Source of the DNA: Owenia fusiformis
Lineage: Eukaryota > Annelida > Polychaeta > Sabellida > Oweniidae
Reading direction: 5' to 3'
NCBI GenBank assembly: GCA_903813345.2
Contig: CAIIXF020000009.1
Coordinates: forward strand, 11,960,030 to 12,024,029
Length of the DNA: 64,000 nt
The notes beneath the pieces are model-generated. The model ran no database searches and had not been told where the DNA came from. It worked only from the letters and a program-made list of their open reading frames with translations. A program made the translations under genes and the position numbers. Positions 21,871 to 33,474 of this stretch are shown in pieces. Every line of letters starts with the position of its first letter. Within the stretch, counting starts at the first letter, position 1.

Positions 21871-22179
21871 CCTTGTGTATATTGTTCTTATTCTTACTGT
21901 TAAAGACAAGAAACCTTAGGAAGTCTCACTTAGGTAGTCTCTAAGCAGGTCAATTAATTTGTTATGTTTTTGAATTAAAACTCGGTTAATGGGATTGGTC
22001 AATCGACCATTAATGTTACACCTTTTGGACATCCATTATCAATTCGCCCACCTTACCACACATTCTAGATCTGGATTTCGATCAGCCAGTCAACACACAA
22101 CATACAAGCATCTTCACTTTAAACAAAACCGTCAAGTTCAAGTTATTCTTCACTGTTAGGCGATTTTCACCCACCCAAC

Positions 22180-22535
22180 AAAAGGATGATGTTTTTGCAA
22201 ATTTGAAAAAATGGCTCACAGATGAGGTTAGGCCGGAGAAGTCTGAAATTTCAGACAAGTCACTTACCTTGAAGAAAAATTTGGCACAGTGGGACAGGAT
22301 TTAACTTGAGAAGGGAATGATATATAGGAAGTGGGTTGACACTGATTTGCGTGTAATTACTTGGCAAACTGTTATACCTAAAACTTGATTCTAGAAGCTA
22401 CTCATGATGCTTTGGAAAGCAACCATTTTGATGTGAATAAATCTGCCAGAAGGCTTCAAGCAAGTACTATTTGGTTGGGTTCAAAGCAGATGTGGCTCGT
22501 TTGGTAGCAGCAGGGTATTTGGTCAATGAAGTTTA
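22180..22535 (+). pseudogene. Ty3/gypsy integrase zinc-binding region relic
   Basis: Decayed pol fragment ahead of the integrase core. It reads KNLAQWDRI, EKGMIYRKWVDTDLRVITWQ, then in other frames EATHDALESNHFDVNKSARR and GFKADVARLVAA. This is the H-x-H region of the HHCC integrase zinc finger and its preceding linker. Several stops. The catalytic core lies elsewhere (20056, same strand but upstream), so the pieces come from different copies or a rearranged one. Confidence 0.65.
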
Positions 22536-22539
22536 TTAA

Positions 22540-23340
22540 GCTGCATATCATTTCAATTTGTGTTTGAATTATTTCAGTCAGTGTATTATTACCCACCAAG
22601 CTTTGGAGAGATCGAAGTTGTTTCCTCATATTTACTTACCAAAACACCTTTCATTAATGTCAGTTGGCCCTCAAATATAAATATATACCAATATTCAGAG
22701 TTAACTAAATCACTCGGTTATGGAATAAAGTTTTCTTTAGTTTTCTAAAAGTTCCCCAGGGGCAGCCATCTTGGAAGCCTTGTTTTGAAAGTTACTTCCA
22801 GGCTAAAGTGGTTACCACATGTTGTCACATGTTTAGCTTATTAGCTCAAAATATCAGGCAGGTTAGTGTTCTTTTTGCCTCATTCTTTAATCAAATAAAT
22901 ATGTGTTATCATAGAACAAATTTAACATATTTGTTTTCAAAATTCAAAACTGAAAGTGTGAAAATGATGGTAATAAGGAGACCAGTGTTATACTATACTA
23001 AAGAATATACAAATCAGTTGAATTAAGACGAAAGACCGAGCATATGAAAATGCAAGCGACTAAATGGGATTATTGGGTCCAAACGAGCCCATGTTGAACG
23101 TGACTTGGGAATATCAAGGTTTTTTGGGTGACAGGTACTCTATTCAGACACCCCGCAAAATAGTTCAATAGTTTAATTTTGTGCAGGGCTTTTTTCATGA
23201 ATTCGATATTTGAACTTATTATATGTGCAGAGGTTTTATCACTTCTTGATTTATTGATATTCTCATTATACATTTATTTTAAATTGTTATCGTTAATTGG
23301 AACATGACTGTATTCACGCCTTCTATAAACTGTGAACAAA
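22540..23340. other. No feature recognised
   Basis: Short open frames only, none with a recognisable domain. AT-rich. Confidence 0.4.
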
Positions 23341-23346
23341 GTCAAC

Positions 23347-23387
23347 CTTTCACCAGGGGAATATTCGAAATTAATACCCCTGGTATG
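23347..23387. repeat. Small hairpin
   Basis: ACCAGGGGAATATTCG and AATTAATACCCCTGGT pair as inverted arms. The loop core resembles that of the larger hairpin at 23757. Confidence 0.6.
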
Positions 23388-23756
23388 TTCTAAGTGTTTC
23401 GGTCAGTGCACTCATTGGTCGGTTCAGGCTATTCCGGTCTTTCGCATCCCCCTCTCGTCTGCAAAATGGCAGGTTAACAAAAAATTGTCCCGATCCCAAG
23501 TTTTCTATCAGGGCATTTGTCAACTGTAACCTGAAACACCCTGATGCACAATTTTTAATAAAAGATCAGCTAGGGTACTTAACCAATGTTTCCAAAACGA
23601 TCTATTCAGGGTCAGGAGGTAAGTAAACAAATTGGAACAGCCAAAAGCTCAACCGGAAGTAGGAAATGAAGAGTGGAAATGGACATTGAAATTGATGAGT
23701 TTGTAATATTCTGGTGATTTTTCATGTTTGAATGGTAATATTGACCTAAGAACAGG

Positions 23757-23853
23757 GGAAATATTTCGAATTCACCCCTTAGGGCTAGGCACAAACGCTT
23801 TCGAACACTATGGAAAATGTTTGTGCCTAGCCCTGTGGGGTGTATATTTCTTA
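23757..23853. repeat. Long hairpin upstream of gag relic
   Basis: Inverted arms CACCCCTTAGGGCTAGGCAC / GTGCCTAGCCCTGTGGGGTG, with pairing continuing outward into AAATATTTCGAATT / TATATTTC sides. The arm is nearly perfect over about 25 bp. It lies 200 bp before gag-like coding sequence. Confidence 0.75.
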
Positions 23854-24003
23854 ATTATATTTACACCTAAATCATTTGAAAATAAATATTGAAAATATAT
23901 TTGACATGATTTACAGTGGATTTTAGTCTGTATCGGGTGTTGGAGTTGGCGAGTTTGAAACAACCCTAATTGGAACAGTATATCATAGTCAATAACATTG
24001 AAA

Positions 24004-24300
24004 ATGACACAAAAACGTGCTATATTGCTAAATGTTTGTGGTGAAAGGTGAATCGCTTACTGAGGAATATGTTCATGCCAGAAAAGACCGAAACAAAAAG
24101 CTGGAAATCTCATGAAAAGGGTAACATAACATTTGGATCCAGAACCAAATGAAATAATTGCACGATATAATTTCCAAAATTGTCTCCAAAAGCAAGATGA
24201 AAGTGTGCTTGATTACTTGGGAAAACCGAGAATAAAGGCCAAAGAATGTATGTATTCACAAAACACTGATAATAGAATAATGGAGGATACTGTTGCAACC
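24004..24300 (+). pseudogene. Ty3/gypsy gag relic (capsid part)
   Basis: Gag-like reading: MTQKRAILLNVCGE, then after stops DPEPNEIIARYNFQNCLQKQ and DESVLDYLGK...RIKAKEC. These fit the capsid stretch of Ty3/gypsy gag ('RAILL..VG...', 'F.P..N.I..R..F....Q...ES'). In-frame stops between the two blocks; no zinc knuckle follows here. Confidence 0.7.
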
Positions 24301-24665
24301 TGGGGTTGGCTTGTCATATTTTACTCTTGAATATAATGCAACCTTTAACCTGGTATTGCTACCTCCCTTCCACTCGGAGCATGAATAGTACCGCTGCACA
24401 GTCAGGTTAATACATGTTATAGTTAGAGCTCTCTATAGATTCTATATTCAGTACAACTATTTTGTAAGTTTTTTTCAATTTTAAACATTTTGTCAGGTAA
24501 CTTTATGTTAGGGTTGATCTCTCTTGAGAGAGAGACAGGGAGAAGTTAGAGTTGGCACTATATTTTTTTCCTCATGAGGCCATTTGGATTTGAATTCTTG
24601 TGTGTCGAGTCATTTTGGACACTTGATCAGCACTGATCAAGACATACTCATTGGACCGGAGTAAA

Positions 24666-24785
24666 ATGGCAAGTGCTACCCATCAGCGAGTAACTGCCAA
24701 GATTGCTCCAATAGCAAGTACAGTTACTCAACCTCATTTACAGGGTCTTATTCCTAATGTGAGAGCTCCAGTCTCATTAACTTAA
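24666..24785 (+). CDS. Unrecognised 39-codon ORF
   Basis: ATG in a fair context (GTAAAATGG) opens 39 codons rich in Thr, Val, Gln and Pro and ends in TAA; the same frame then continues QQLQKMGMVIPSAQSIQ. The composition looks like real low-complexity protein, perhaps an exon remnant, but I do not recognise the family. The following tandem repeat starts within 70 bp. Confidence 0.25.
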   Translation: MASATHQRVTAKIAPIASTVTQPHLQGLIPNVRAPVSLT

Positions 24786-24846
24786 CAACAGCTACAGAAA
24801 ATGGGAATGGTAATTCCATCAGCACAATCTATACAGATATGCTTTC

Positions 24847-25670
24847 AACAGGTGGAATAAAGAGTGTATATATGAACTTTTAATTGAGACCTGCGTTTGT
24901 GGTGACATGCTCTTGTGGTGACTTAGCCAGGTCTTTCAACCCTTTGGCATCTGTGTTTAGATATTTATTTTTGTCAGAAGTGAGTCCCATAATTCATGAA
25001 CATAATGTATTTAAATCACACCCATCAGTATATGATGTCCAATCAAATGATATGATCATATGGACAATAACAAGCACATGCTTTCTCAGAGCCGAGCATG
25101 AGCAAAGTAAATTTTTAAATCGTGAAAATGGCTTATATTTCAGTTCAGTGCTTCATTGGGGGAAGTGAAGAGTGTATATGTGTACTATAAGATGAGACAT
25201 GCTTTTGTGGTGACATGCTTTTGTGGTGACATGCTCGTGTGGAGACATAATACAATGTGAAGTGTACTAAATGGGTAAGAGTTTTAGACATGTTTTATGA
25301 AGATATGTTTCTAACAGGGGAAGTAAAGAGTGTATATATGAACTTTAAAAGTTGAGACATGCTTTTGTGGTATCATGCTCTTGTGGAGACATAATAATAC
25401 AATGTGAAGTGTATGAAATGTGTTTATGAAGATACACTTTCAACAGGGGAAGTAAAGAGTGTATATATAAATTTTAAGTTGAGACATGCTTTTGTGGTGA
25501 CATGTTCTTGTGGAGACATAATAATACAATGTGAAGTGTACTAAATGGGTAGGAGTCTAGACATGTTTTTATCAGAAAGACTTGTGCTTTCGTGAGGTGA
25601 CATGCTCTTGTGAAGACATAATAATAAAATGTGAAATGAACTAAATGTATCTTAAGTTTAGATATGTTTT
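24847..25670. repeat. Tandem repeat, ~120-170-bp units
   Basis: Units begin 'caacaggggaagtaaagagtgtatatatgaac' (24847, 25155, 25315, 25441) and carry 'gagacatgcttttgtggtga', 'catgctcttgtggagacata' and 'ataatacaatgtgaagtgta'. The first unit is separated from the others by an unrelated 220-bp stretch. Confidence 0.75.
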
Positions 25671-25715
25671 TGTAAAGAATTGGAGGGAGACCAAGTGCAA
25701 GATGGGTACGATAAT

Positions 25716-26771
25716 ACTGTAATGAAAATGCAATTTAATTTTGTGTTCTCCCGGGGAGTTACACTGAACGAACTGTGGTTTGTTTATAAAAAATTAGGAT
25801 TTTGTTCGGATCTTCAATTTCTTGTTCCGTATGTCGGTTTAGTTGTTCCCACTTACTCATTTTTAATATATGTGTGCTCCAATTTATAAATTTAGGAAGA
25901 TCATAGTGATTAGTCTGTATTCCCCGGAGAATTTTGTGAAACTATTTGGCAATAAATTTTGATTGATAAACCGGATATTAATTTTCTTCCGGAACTATTT
26001 TTATGTTCATTTCACGTTATTTCTTGCACATTTCTTCCTTTTTATACAATCAAACACATTTAGTTTTATCTCTTGTATTTTCTTTCTACATTTTGCATAC
26101 TAGTCACCGTAACCATTGTCTATTTAGTTTATCCGGCGTACTTATTTGCGACTTATTTCCATACGCGCGGTTAAAGGTAGTGAGCTGGGTTATAAAAGAA
26201 ATCTCTATTGGCAAAAGTGCGCACTCATCGATATTTCAATGGACATACCCTGTACGGCGGCGTAACAATATTTTACATGTTGTAACGTGCTATTTGGATT
26301 ATAGTTGCATTATTGAATCTTGGATAATTGAGGATAATTGTCGATGTGTTCAAGTTTGGAGTAGTACTTCCGAGATCTGCGATTTAGTAGCGCTTATTCC
26401 GACTGAGTGTGCCAGTGTATTCACAGGTGTCCAGATTTGTTGCGCGATCGGCCACACGGAATAATTTACGTAAGTGCATGTATTTAGTATTTTCCAGTCC
26501 CTGACGTAGTGAGTGGTGATTTGGGCCAACTAATTGAGATGTCGATGTAGCCATCTGATTTCCATATAAGACTGAGAGATTATTTTGATATGAACTTTTG
26601 ATAGATAATGACAATCCATTGGATTTAATTTTGAAGCCTGATAGTAAGAACTTGTTGATTTTTCTTGTAATAAAAACAGGAAAATAAAAGCTCTGTAATT
26701 CATGATATATGTTGCAAATATAATTCTAATTGTTTTGTGGATTGTGTAATCATATAAGAGTTGCGTTTACA
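25716..26771 (+). mobile_element. Candidate LTR
   Basis: Sequence from TGTAATG (about 25716) to ...TTACA (26771), followed at once by a primer-site-like stretch. No second copy is present, so the left edge is a guess from the TG...CA rule. A 153-codon open frame (26003-26464) inside it matches nothing I know. Confidence 0.3.
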
Positions 26772-26772
26772 G

Positions 26773-26792
26773 TGGAGACCCCGCCACCGGGA
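26773..26792 (+). promoter_or_regulatory. Candidate primer-binding site
   Basis: TGGAGACCCCGCCACCGGG starts with TGG directly after a possible LTR end, as in retroelement primer-binding sites. The tRNA partner is not identified. Confidence 0.35.
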
Positions 26793-27005
26793 CCTATTGC
26801 TCATTAAAAACCCCTGACAAAATTAACATCCAGTGATTAATCCCACATTGTGCGGGCCCCACCTCAAATCCCACAATACATTGGCAAAAGCTGTGAAGGT
26901 AATTATGTTGCTTATAATTAGTTTCTCCAGATTAATTATGATGGCAAAACCCTAACGGTGTGTTTTCCTCATATTCCTTCATTTACGGTTGAGGGAAGAT
27001 GCACC

Positions 27006-27116
27006 ATGGTTGCTTATAGAATCTTCATTGGAGCTTACCTTCTGAGCATTCTCTTGGCGTGCTGGGCTGCTGAATTTAATTCAACTCTACCCCCATCTTC
27101 TGATAGAGATGTCTGA
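27006..27116 (+). CDS. Small ORF with signal-peptide-like sequence
   Basis: A 36-codon ORF. Start context CACCATGG is near ideal for vertebrate-type initiation. Residues 6-22 are hydrophobic and end in small residues (IFIGAYLLSILLACWAAEF), as in a secretory signal peptide. The stop TGA overlaps the ATG of the next ORF (ATGTCTGA). No family recognised; it could be a real first exon or an accident. Confidence 0.3.
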   Translation: MVAYRIFIGAYLLSILLACWAAEFNSTLPPSSDRDV

Positions 27117-27297
27117 TCAATATTTCCACAAATCATCCACACTAGATGGATATGAATTAGGACAAACTATAGAAGCTGTTCTTACAGCTCTGCGGGTTCT
27201 TGATCTGAAGTTACGCAGAAAACTAAGTAATGTTCAGAAGAAAGGCAACAAAATTATAACAATTTTGGAAAAGCTCCACGCATCTGTCGACGAATGA
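27109..27297 (+). CDS. Unrecognised helical 62-codon ORF
   Basis: ATG at 27109 lies inside the end of the preceding small ORF. The protein is polar and predicted helical by eye (VLTALRVLDLKLRRKLSNVQ, then KKGNKIITILEKLH). No known domain. Confidence 0.25.
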   Translation: MSDQYFHKSSTLDGYELGQTIEAVLTALRVLDLKLRRKLSNVQKKGNKIITILEKLHASVDE

Positions 27298-27770
27298 GGA
27301 CGTATTATGGAGGGTTGGCTAATGTACCAGGTATTTTATTGCATATATGATGTTAATTATCATGTGGCTTTGTGGTTCGATTTCCTCGATAATGTTTGAA
27401 GGGGATGTGACTTTGTTAGTTGCAATGCAGCAGTTGTGTAACGTGTATTTCGTTGTGCTCTTCAGGACAAGTCAACAGAGGCGACGAAGGGCAAAAAGAG
27501 GAAAATCGATTTTGGTTTAAATGTTTAAACCTGGTTTATATTGGAAAAGAATTACAACACTGTCTTAATCACATGACTGGGGTTTGAACTTTAAGGTCAG
27601 CGAAACCTTGTTTATCTCACATTTCTTGTAGCAGAGCTCGAAGCTACAGGGAATCGCTAATACTTATAATATACTACATTCGATCATCTTAATTATCAAA
27701 TTCACTGAGTGGATTATACTATACTCACACCAGGATAAATAATGCTAGTCTTTATCACTACCATTACACG

Positions 27771-28131
27771 ATGGCCACCATCAGAGAACTTAAATGAAAG
27801 TTGGAGGAACTTGGGGTAAAGTTGCCACCAAAAAATGCACGTAACAGTATATGAGGAACTTTATAAGTCAGCTACTCAAGAAGTTGATGCTGAGGATTAT
27901 GGAGACATAAACAGAATTCATGACGTAGAGCAAGGACAAAATGACGATTTGAATTCTAAGTTTAAATCGATGGGTGAAAGCATGTTAGCCATGCGTGACA
28001 CGATAACGGAACTGTCGCACACAGTCACTGGAAGTTTGAGGCCGAAACCAGCACAAACGCTACAACAGCCGCTCATTCACCGGCGTCAGGTATCAATAGT
28101 GTGTCCATTCTTTTCTAGCGGGTGTGTTTAA
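27771..28131 (+). pseudogene. SAP-like start of a possible gag/ORF1
   Basis: ATG 27771 begins MATIRELK, one stop, then KLEELGVKLPPKNAR, which resembles a SAP-type helix-extended-helix. After a one-base shift it continues EELYKSATQEVDAEDYGD and a coiled-coil-like segment (LNSKFKSMGESMLAMRDTI) to 28131. Small N-terminal proteins of this style occur in retroelement gag-like ORFs. It lies 1 kb after a candidate primer-binding site on the same strand. Function not certain. Confidence 0.35.
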
Positions 28132-28690
28132 AATGATGAACGCTAACTGGGCGCATTCTAGGATGTGCCATGGCGGGCCCCATATACATTGTCAGGATTT
28201 TTGCGCTAAATATACGAAGGCGACCGAAGGGAGCCGAGTAAACGAAGATGATGCGCATTCTTAAATAATGATCTTGTGATCGCACTTAACAAATAGAAAA
28301 TGGTTTAAATCAGGTCTTCAGCTAGCGGCCAATCGTAAGACTCGTACTGATTACTGCTCAGATATCGAGTATTGGATAACTATTTGTCCTATCACATGCC
28401 TCGTACTATTTTGATCAGAAATCAACTTCTTGGAAGTTCGAAAGAAAATTTTATTTCTTTTATAAATAGAATTTCCTTCAATTATTTAGTGGATTCACGA
28501 AGTGATTTACGAAATTCAAATGGTGTCCTAAAAACGTAATTATTTTTTAAATTTACATCCTCTCCATTGAAGGAAGCAGTTAATGAAATCACTGTAATTC
28601 TTTATAAAATTAGATAATTTAATAATTATTGGACTGACATGGGGTCCAACAGTATCACATACCTTGACATGACACAAAATCAAAAGATAG
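28132..28690. other. No feature recognised
   Basis: AT-rich intergenic sequence with a somewhat CG-richer patch at 28140-28260; no gene supported. It forms the 3' flank of EEF2KMT. Confidence 0.4.
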
Positions 28691-28691
28691 T

Positions 28692-30506
28692 TTACACCGG
28701 CCTTATGTGTAGAAGTTCAATGGCTACTGATCTATCATAGAAGAACACTTCTTCCTGTGGACCAGCAATTTTTTCAAACTTGAGATCTGCACTTTCTGTA
28801 ATGAAATAAAAATATACAAAAATTAACTTGAAAAATGTCACCACCTGCCATATACTACAGATGCCTTACTCTGAAGACAAACTACAGTCACTCGTGGTTC
28901 TGACATAATACGTATTCTGTTTTGGGAAATGCTTCTTAGGGTTTGTATGGTACCTTAGTCATATAAGTCATTGTTAGTATTGTTTTGGGAAAAATATTTA
29001 CCTAAACATTCTAAAAATGCATTTCTTGTATCTTCATTCCTGACAGTAGATGCAATGTAAGCTTCTGGATGATGAGTGGAATGTTTATTGAGTAGCAGCT
29101 TCTTAATGACATTCACCAAGTTTGGAACAATGCTTACATCATAAACAACATCTAAAAAGTAAAAGATCAAACCCATATTTCTCTGAGCCAAACTTACTGA
29201 TAATCTGATTTAGTAGTTTCCAAAGGAAAGGACCAACAAAACTGTACAGAACACACAGTAAGTGTACACTACACATTACATTAATGATTAATAAATTGTA
29301 ACATTTATGTTCTGAACATAAATACATAAAATCTAACCTGCAGCTATTATGATATCAGGATTCATGTGTTCAAGAACCCAGCTATCGGTGTCTCCCCAGT
29401 CCAAATCCATCACAGACACTTGTTTATTAGATTTCAGTAAATCATGTACTATTTCACAAGTGCCACACTTAGTCAATCTATGCGAAATATCTTCATTTGT
29501 TGAGAGTTTTTCATCAACCTTTGGCATGTCTTCCAAATTAGTTAAAATGTTTGATTTCAAAGATGCTATTACAGCAGAATGACAATCGCTAAATGTAAAG
29601 CTTGAGGGTTGACAAGTTTTGTAAATGGAAAGACCTGTTAACCCAAGTCCACTTCCAAGTTCAAGTACTCTCCTTTTGGAGAATACTTCAGGATTCTCCA
29701 ATGCCCATTCCGCAAGATATTGAGCAGCTGGCCATGTAGATAGTCCAGTTGTTCCTTTAGATATAGTCTGAACAGTTTCCCTAATTGTCACTAAAGTGCC
29801 ACTTTTCTAAAATTCAAACAGAATTGACTGATTTATATGAAAACAAATCATTGGATTGCTACAGATTGCATTCTGAATATCTATTTGAGTTTCAACTTTA
29901 CCATAGGACAAAACATTGTACTGATTCATTCTTAACACTCACCAGTGTGTAGGTTTTATAGCAGGAGTCTCCATTATCTACTTCATTGATTAGTGTGGCA
30001 GATGCTTCATAAATAGCATCACATACTTCAATCCCTTCTTCCTCAAGCTATATAAAAATACAATGTTATAATAGTATCGCTGAACTGTTGTGGATTGCTT
30101 TACTCATTGTCCAGAATGTTCCAAGAATACAATATTAAAGTTCACAGTCATGGATATTTGAAGTTGTATAAATGTATTGACAACACCAACTTGCATCATT
30201 ATTAAACGTTAGCCTTAATGATGTTCAGATGAAAGTAGCATGTTACTTTATGGTAAAATATTCAACCATTGAAATAAAAAATAATCATTATGGGTCATTT
30301 TTTATTTTAAAATGCATGAAAGGAGTATGAAAAACTAATATATTAGTATGTGAGCCTGAAATTACACAAACCTTTGATATAATATATTTCAGGAATGCCC
30401 ATCTGTATGTCCTTGAAGGTGGATATTTAGTGGTGTGTGCATTTCCAATGGTTGAATGTATCAGTTTTTCCTGGTTAGTTTCTGTTTGCAATATACAAAA
30501 TAGATT
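28692..30506 (-). CDS. EEF2KMT: Elongation factor 2 lysine methyltransferase, exons 2-6
   Basis: Class I SAM-dependent methyltransferase that methylates a lysine of elongation factor 2 (FAM86/EEF2KMT family). Five exons on the minus strand: 30506-30372, 30047-29943, 29806-29338, 29151-29002, 28795-28692. All have AG acceptors and GT donors and phases that close (0,0,1,1), giving 320 residues plus TAA at 28694-28692. Motif I is RVLELGSGLGLTGL in the third listed exon; the acidic motif is VMDLDWGD; the DxxY catalytic signature IIIAADVVYD spans the next junction. The family-specific QTISKGTTGLSTWPAAQYLA precedes motif I. About 30 N-terminal residues (exon 1) are not found; in human the total is 330 residues, so only this short exon is missing. 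Introns are short (325, 136, 186 and 206 bp). It appears intact over this range. Confidence 0.9.
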
Positions 30507-31579
30507 CTGGAAATACAAAAAAATAAGATTTTATTTCAACTGCTTGTTTATAAACTAATCAATTCTAAACTGCAGCTTAAATCAGAAAATAATTGTAACC
30601 TTTGATTACTTGTACATTGAGCACTGTACTTTACATTATGAACTACAAATTCTGGAAAGAATTAAAAGAAAAAAAACTATAAATTCTGGAGAATACAAGT
30701 AAGATCTGTGGGGCCTTTTTAAGGGTAGTTTTCCCTGCACTACATTTCTAGCAACTAAATTCATTTCATATTCTTCATTGTGATTTTAAATACATTTCAA
30801 TTCCAGGCTACACTCTTTATCAATATGAGCTGCCACATCTGCAGATCTAAGGCTCAAAATCGTGACTTGTAACTATCGAGAATTGTCAGACAGTATATTA
30901 CGAGATCAAATAGTACTGGGTGTGAGTGACGATAATTTATGAGAACGACTTCTCCGCACAGAGGAATTGGATTTATCTAAAGCCATTACGGTGTATTTCG
31001 GTGAAGCAGACAAAGCTCCAGATGAAGGCGTTTAAACATGAAAAGTCTACTGTAAGTGTAGTGAAAAGTGCATGTAAGACTCATACTGAGACACAGCCTA
31101 AGATAATAAATAAACAATTGCCATTGATGTGGAATATGTCATAAACCTAGGAAATGTCCTGCATATGGATGCAAATGTGCAGCTTGCAGAATGGTTGAAT
31201 GTATCAGTTTGCCCTGGTTAGTTTCTGTTTGTAATATACAAAATAGATTCTGGAAATACAAAAAAATAAGATTTTATTTCAACTGCTTGTTTATAAACTA
31301 ATCAATTCTAAACTGCAGCTTAAATCAGAAAATAATTGTAACCTTTGATTACTAGTACATTGAGCACTGTACTATACATTATGAACAATAAATTCTGGAG
31401 AATACAGTACGATCTGTGGGGCCTTTTAATGGGTAGTTTTCCTGCACTACATTTCTAGCCACTAAATTCATTTCATAATTCAAAGTTTCATATTATCGCA
31501 ATTTTGAATTCTTCATTGTGATTTTAAACACATTTCAATTCCAGGTTACACTCTTTATCTAAATGAGCTGCAACATCTT
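30447..31579. repeat. Duplication of EEF2KMT exon 2 edge and intron
   Basis: 30447-30838 is repeated at 31188-31579, offset about 743 bp. The second copy includes the acceptor and the first ~18 codons of exon 2, then breaks off. A 350-bp gag fragment separates the copies. The second copy also has an extra ~35 bp near 31480. Confidence 0.85.
30855..31187 (+). pseudogene. Ty3/gypsy gag relic (C-terminal, zinc knuckle)
   Basis: Gag fragment inserted between the two copies of the EEF2KMT intron duplication. It reads in pieces ENCQTVYYEIK-like stretch then, in the best frame, LDLSKAIT and VKQTKLQMKAFKHEKS; the start matches the 'LRDSLIRDQIV.GV....REQLLR' block after frame changes. The end (31140-31187) has KPRKCPAYGCKCAAC, the CCHC knuckle region of such gags. 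Stops and shifts throughout. Confidence 0.6.
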
Positions 31580-32210
31580 TGCTTATGATTTCTACAAGAT
31601 TTTTAGTAGTTACAATTTCACAAGTCATGGGCATGTGAAAGGCAGCATCTTATAAAAGTTCAAAAGTAATATACAAAATCATCAGTGATTTATGCCCTTA
31701 CTGATTAAAAGAAACAAACAGGCATTGCAATGCATTTTGTGAAAGATATTAAGTCCATGTTGAAGGCTAGATTATGGTCAGCTGGCAAAAAGACTGATTT
31801 TTCATTAAGTAATTCAGAAGGACTGGCCTAATAGAAAGTGAAAAGATACTTGCAAAGTGGTAGCATGGCATCACTCCTGTGCTCCTGTATGTATAAAATA
31901 AGTGTACTAGATCTATTATATCCCAATTTGTTTATATATACTATATATCATAAATCCAGAATTCAGTGGAGTAGATGAAATCATGGATTAACTAGTATTG
32001 AATTGTTCCATCCTAATCTTGACAAGATGGTCTCTGGTCACTCAGCTGTACATGGAACAAGGACCAGTTTGATCAGTCGTAGCAGATCAATGCTGCAAAG
32101 TGCTATAGGGTTTATGACAATATATATATTATCTTTCACTTAGCTCTTGTGTATTCTATGTATAAATTTTACTAGATAGTAATCAAATGCCCCCTTGCTG
32201 CAGCTGTTGA
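31580..32210. other. No feature recognised
   Basis: AT-rich sequence. No exon 1 of EEF2KMT could be identified here or further upstream on the minus strand. Confidence 0.4.
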
Positions 32211-32213
32211 TTA

Positions 32214-32896
32214 ATGAACAACACTCCAGGTGAATCGACTAATGAGGCATGCAAGAATGAGCCCATTCAAGAATATTTATCAGTAGTTAGAAAAAATGTG
32301 CATGAATTTGTTTTTACAACCAGGTCTGCAAAGCAGAGACTTTTGGTGCCAAACATACAATCAGATGGAAATCATCACCTTCTCTTCCGCATGGTCAAAG
32401 TTTAGTAAATTACAGATTTTGTCATGGTTACATAACATCAGGTATGCTTCCAAGTCAATATGACGACTTAAACATCACAATTTGGGCATATAGAAAAAAA
32501 CTGCAAACTATGACACAAGAATTTGCATCTCACATTACAATTGCAGCCTTGGAATCCTGCAGAATTACCTTTTAAGAAGAGAAGGAAAAAACAAGGCCCC
32601 TTGATGATGGTATAGGAATAATGACTGATGCCCGTCACGGATGGAGGAAGAATGCTAACGATTGTGATGTCATTTGTATAGGACTTGAATGTCAGTGTTG
32701 AGAGCAAAACATGTGACAAAGCAAGATGACACTATTTCACAAAGGCATGCAAAGATTGGAACAGACCGGATATATACACATGTCGATGAAAGTGATGTAA
32801 AAGTACATGCACATGATGCTAATCAAAGAATCAACAAACTTGTAAGAGAATGTTTTGGCAATACCAAAAATCAAAGTGACACTTGGCACTTGTACT
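32214..32896 (+). pseudogene. Transposase-like relic (DARHGWRKNA family)
   Basis: The strongest part is 32617-32690, GIGIMTDARHGWRKNANDCD with VICIG, followed after a frame change by KHVTKQDDTISQRHAKIGTD, RIYTHVDESDVKVHAHDANQ and QSDTWHLY at 32896. I recognise this order (D.RHGWRKN, HVTK.DD..SQRHE..GT, VHTHD, N..NDTWH) from multi-copy invertebrate transposase-like proteins with acidic catalytic residues; a Kolobok-like affinity is possible but not established. The upstream 63-codon ORF (32214-32405) may be its earlier part. At least two frame changes. Confidence 0.55.
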
Positions 32897-32899
32897 AAT

Positions 32900-33474
32900 G
32901 TGAGAAAATTCAATATAAAAATATTCCCTTAACATTGACAATGAACACATGATATTAATTCAAATTTTTACTGTTAATATAGATAGATATTTTAATTTTT
33001 GCATATCTTAGTGGGTATCTGTTATATCTGTTATATATTGGTATAATGGCAATGAACATGTATTATAATGGCAATACATGTAGTTTCAAAATTTTAAAAC
33101 AAATTTAACGTTTTGTTATGTTAATGTCAGATTACTTTAAATCTCATAGTAGGCTATGGTAGACAGTATAACATTATGATAATTATGTAATTATTACATG
33201 TAACCATGTATGCACTACAAAACCTTTTGACAAAAGAGACAAATTCCATTTTAGTCTCTTATCCCAATTTATTGATGAAACATTCCTTCAAGACAAGCGA
33301 ATGGTGTATTTGTTGTGCAAATTTTAAGAACAGCTAGAGCTAATTTTTATAAAGTAAATTTCTTAATCAGGGCTTTGATGAAGCTAGACTTTTAAACTGA
33401 GGAGAGGGAGTACTAAATAAACATATATAATTTTGTTGGCTGTGTTGATAAAATAAATACTAGTTCAATACTTA
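32900..33474. other. No feature recognised
   Basis: AT-rich noncoding sequence between the transposase-like relic and the dispersed repeat. Confidence 0.4.

Noticed and set aside
26003-26464. 153-codon open frame as a gene
   Set aside because: Starts without clear context, hydrophobic T-rich composition, no recognisable domain, and lies inside a possible LTR.
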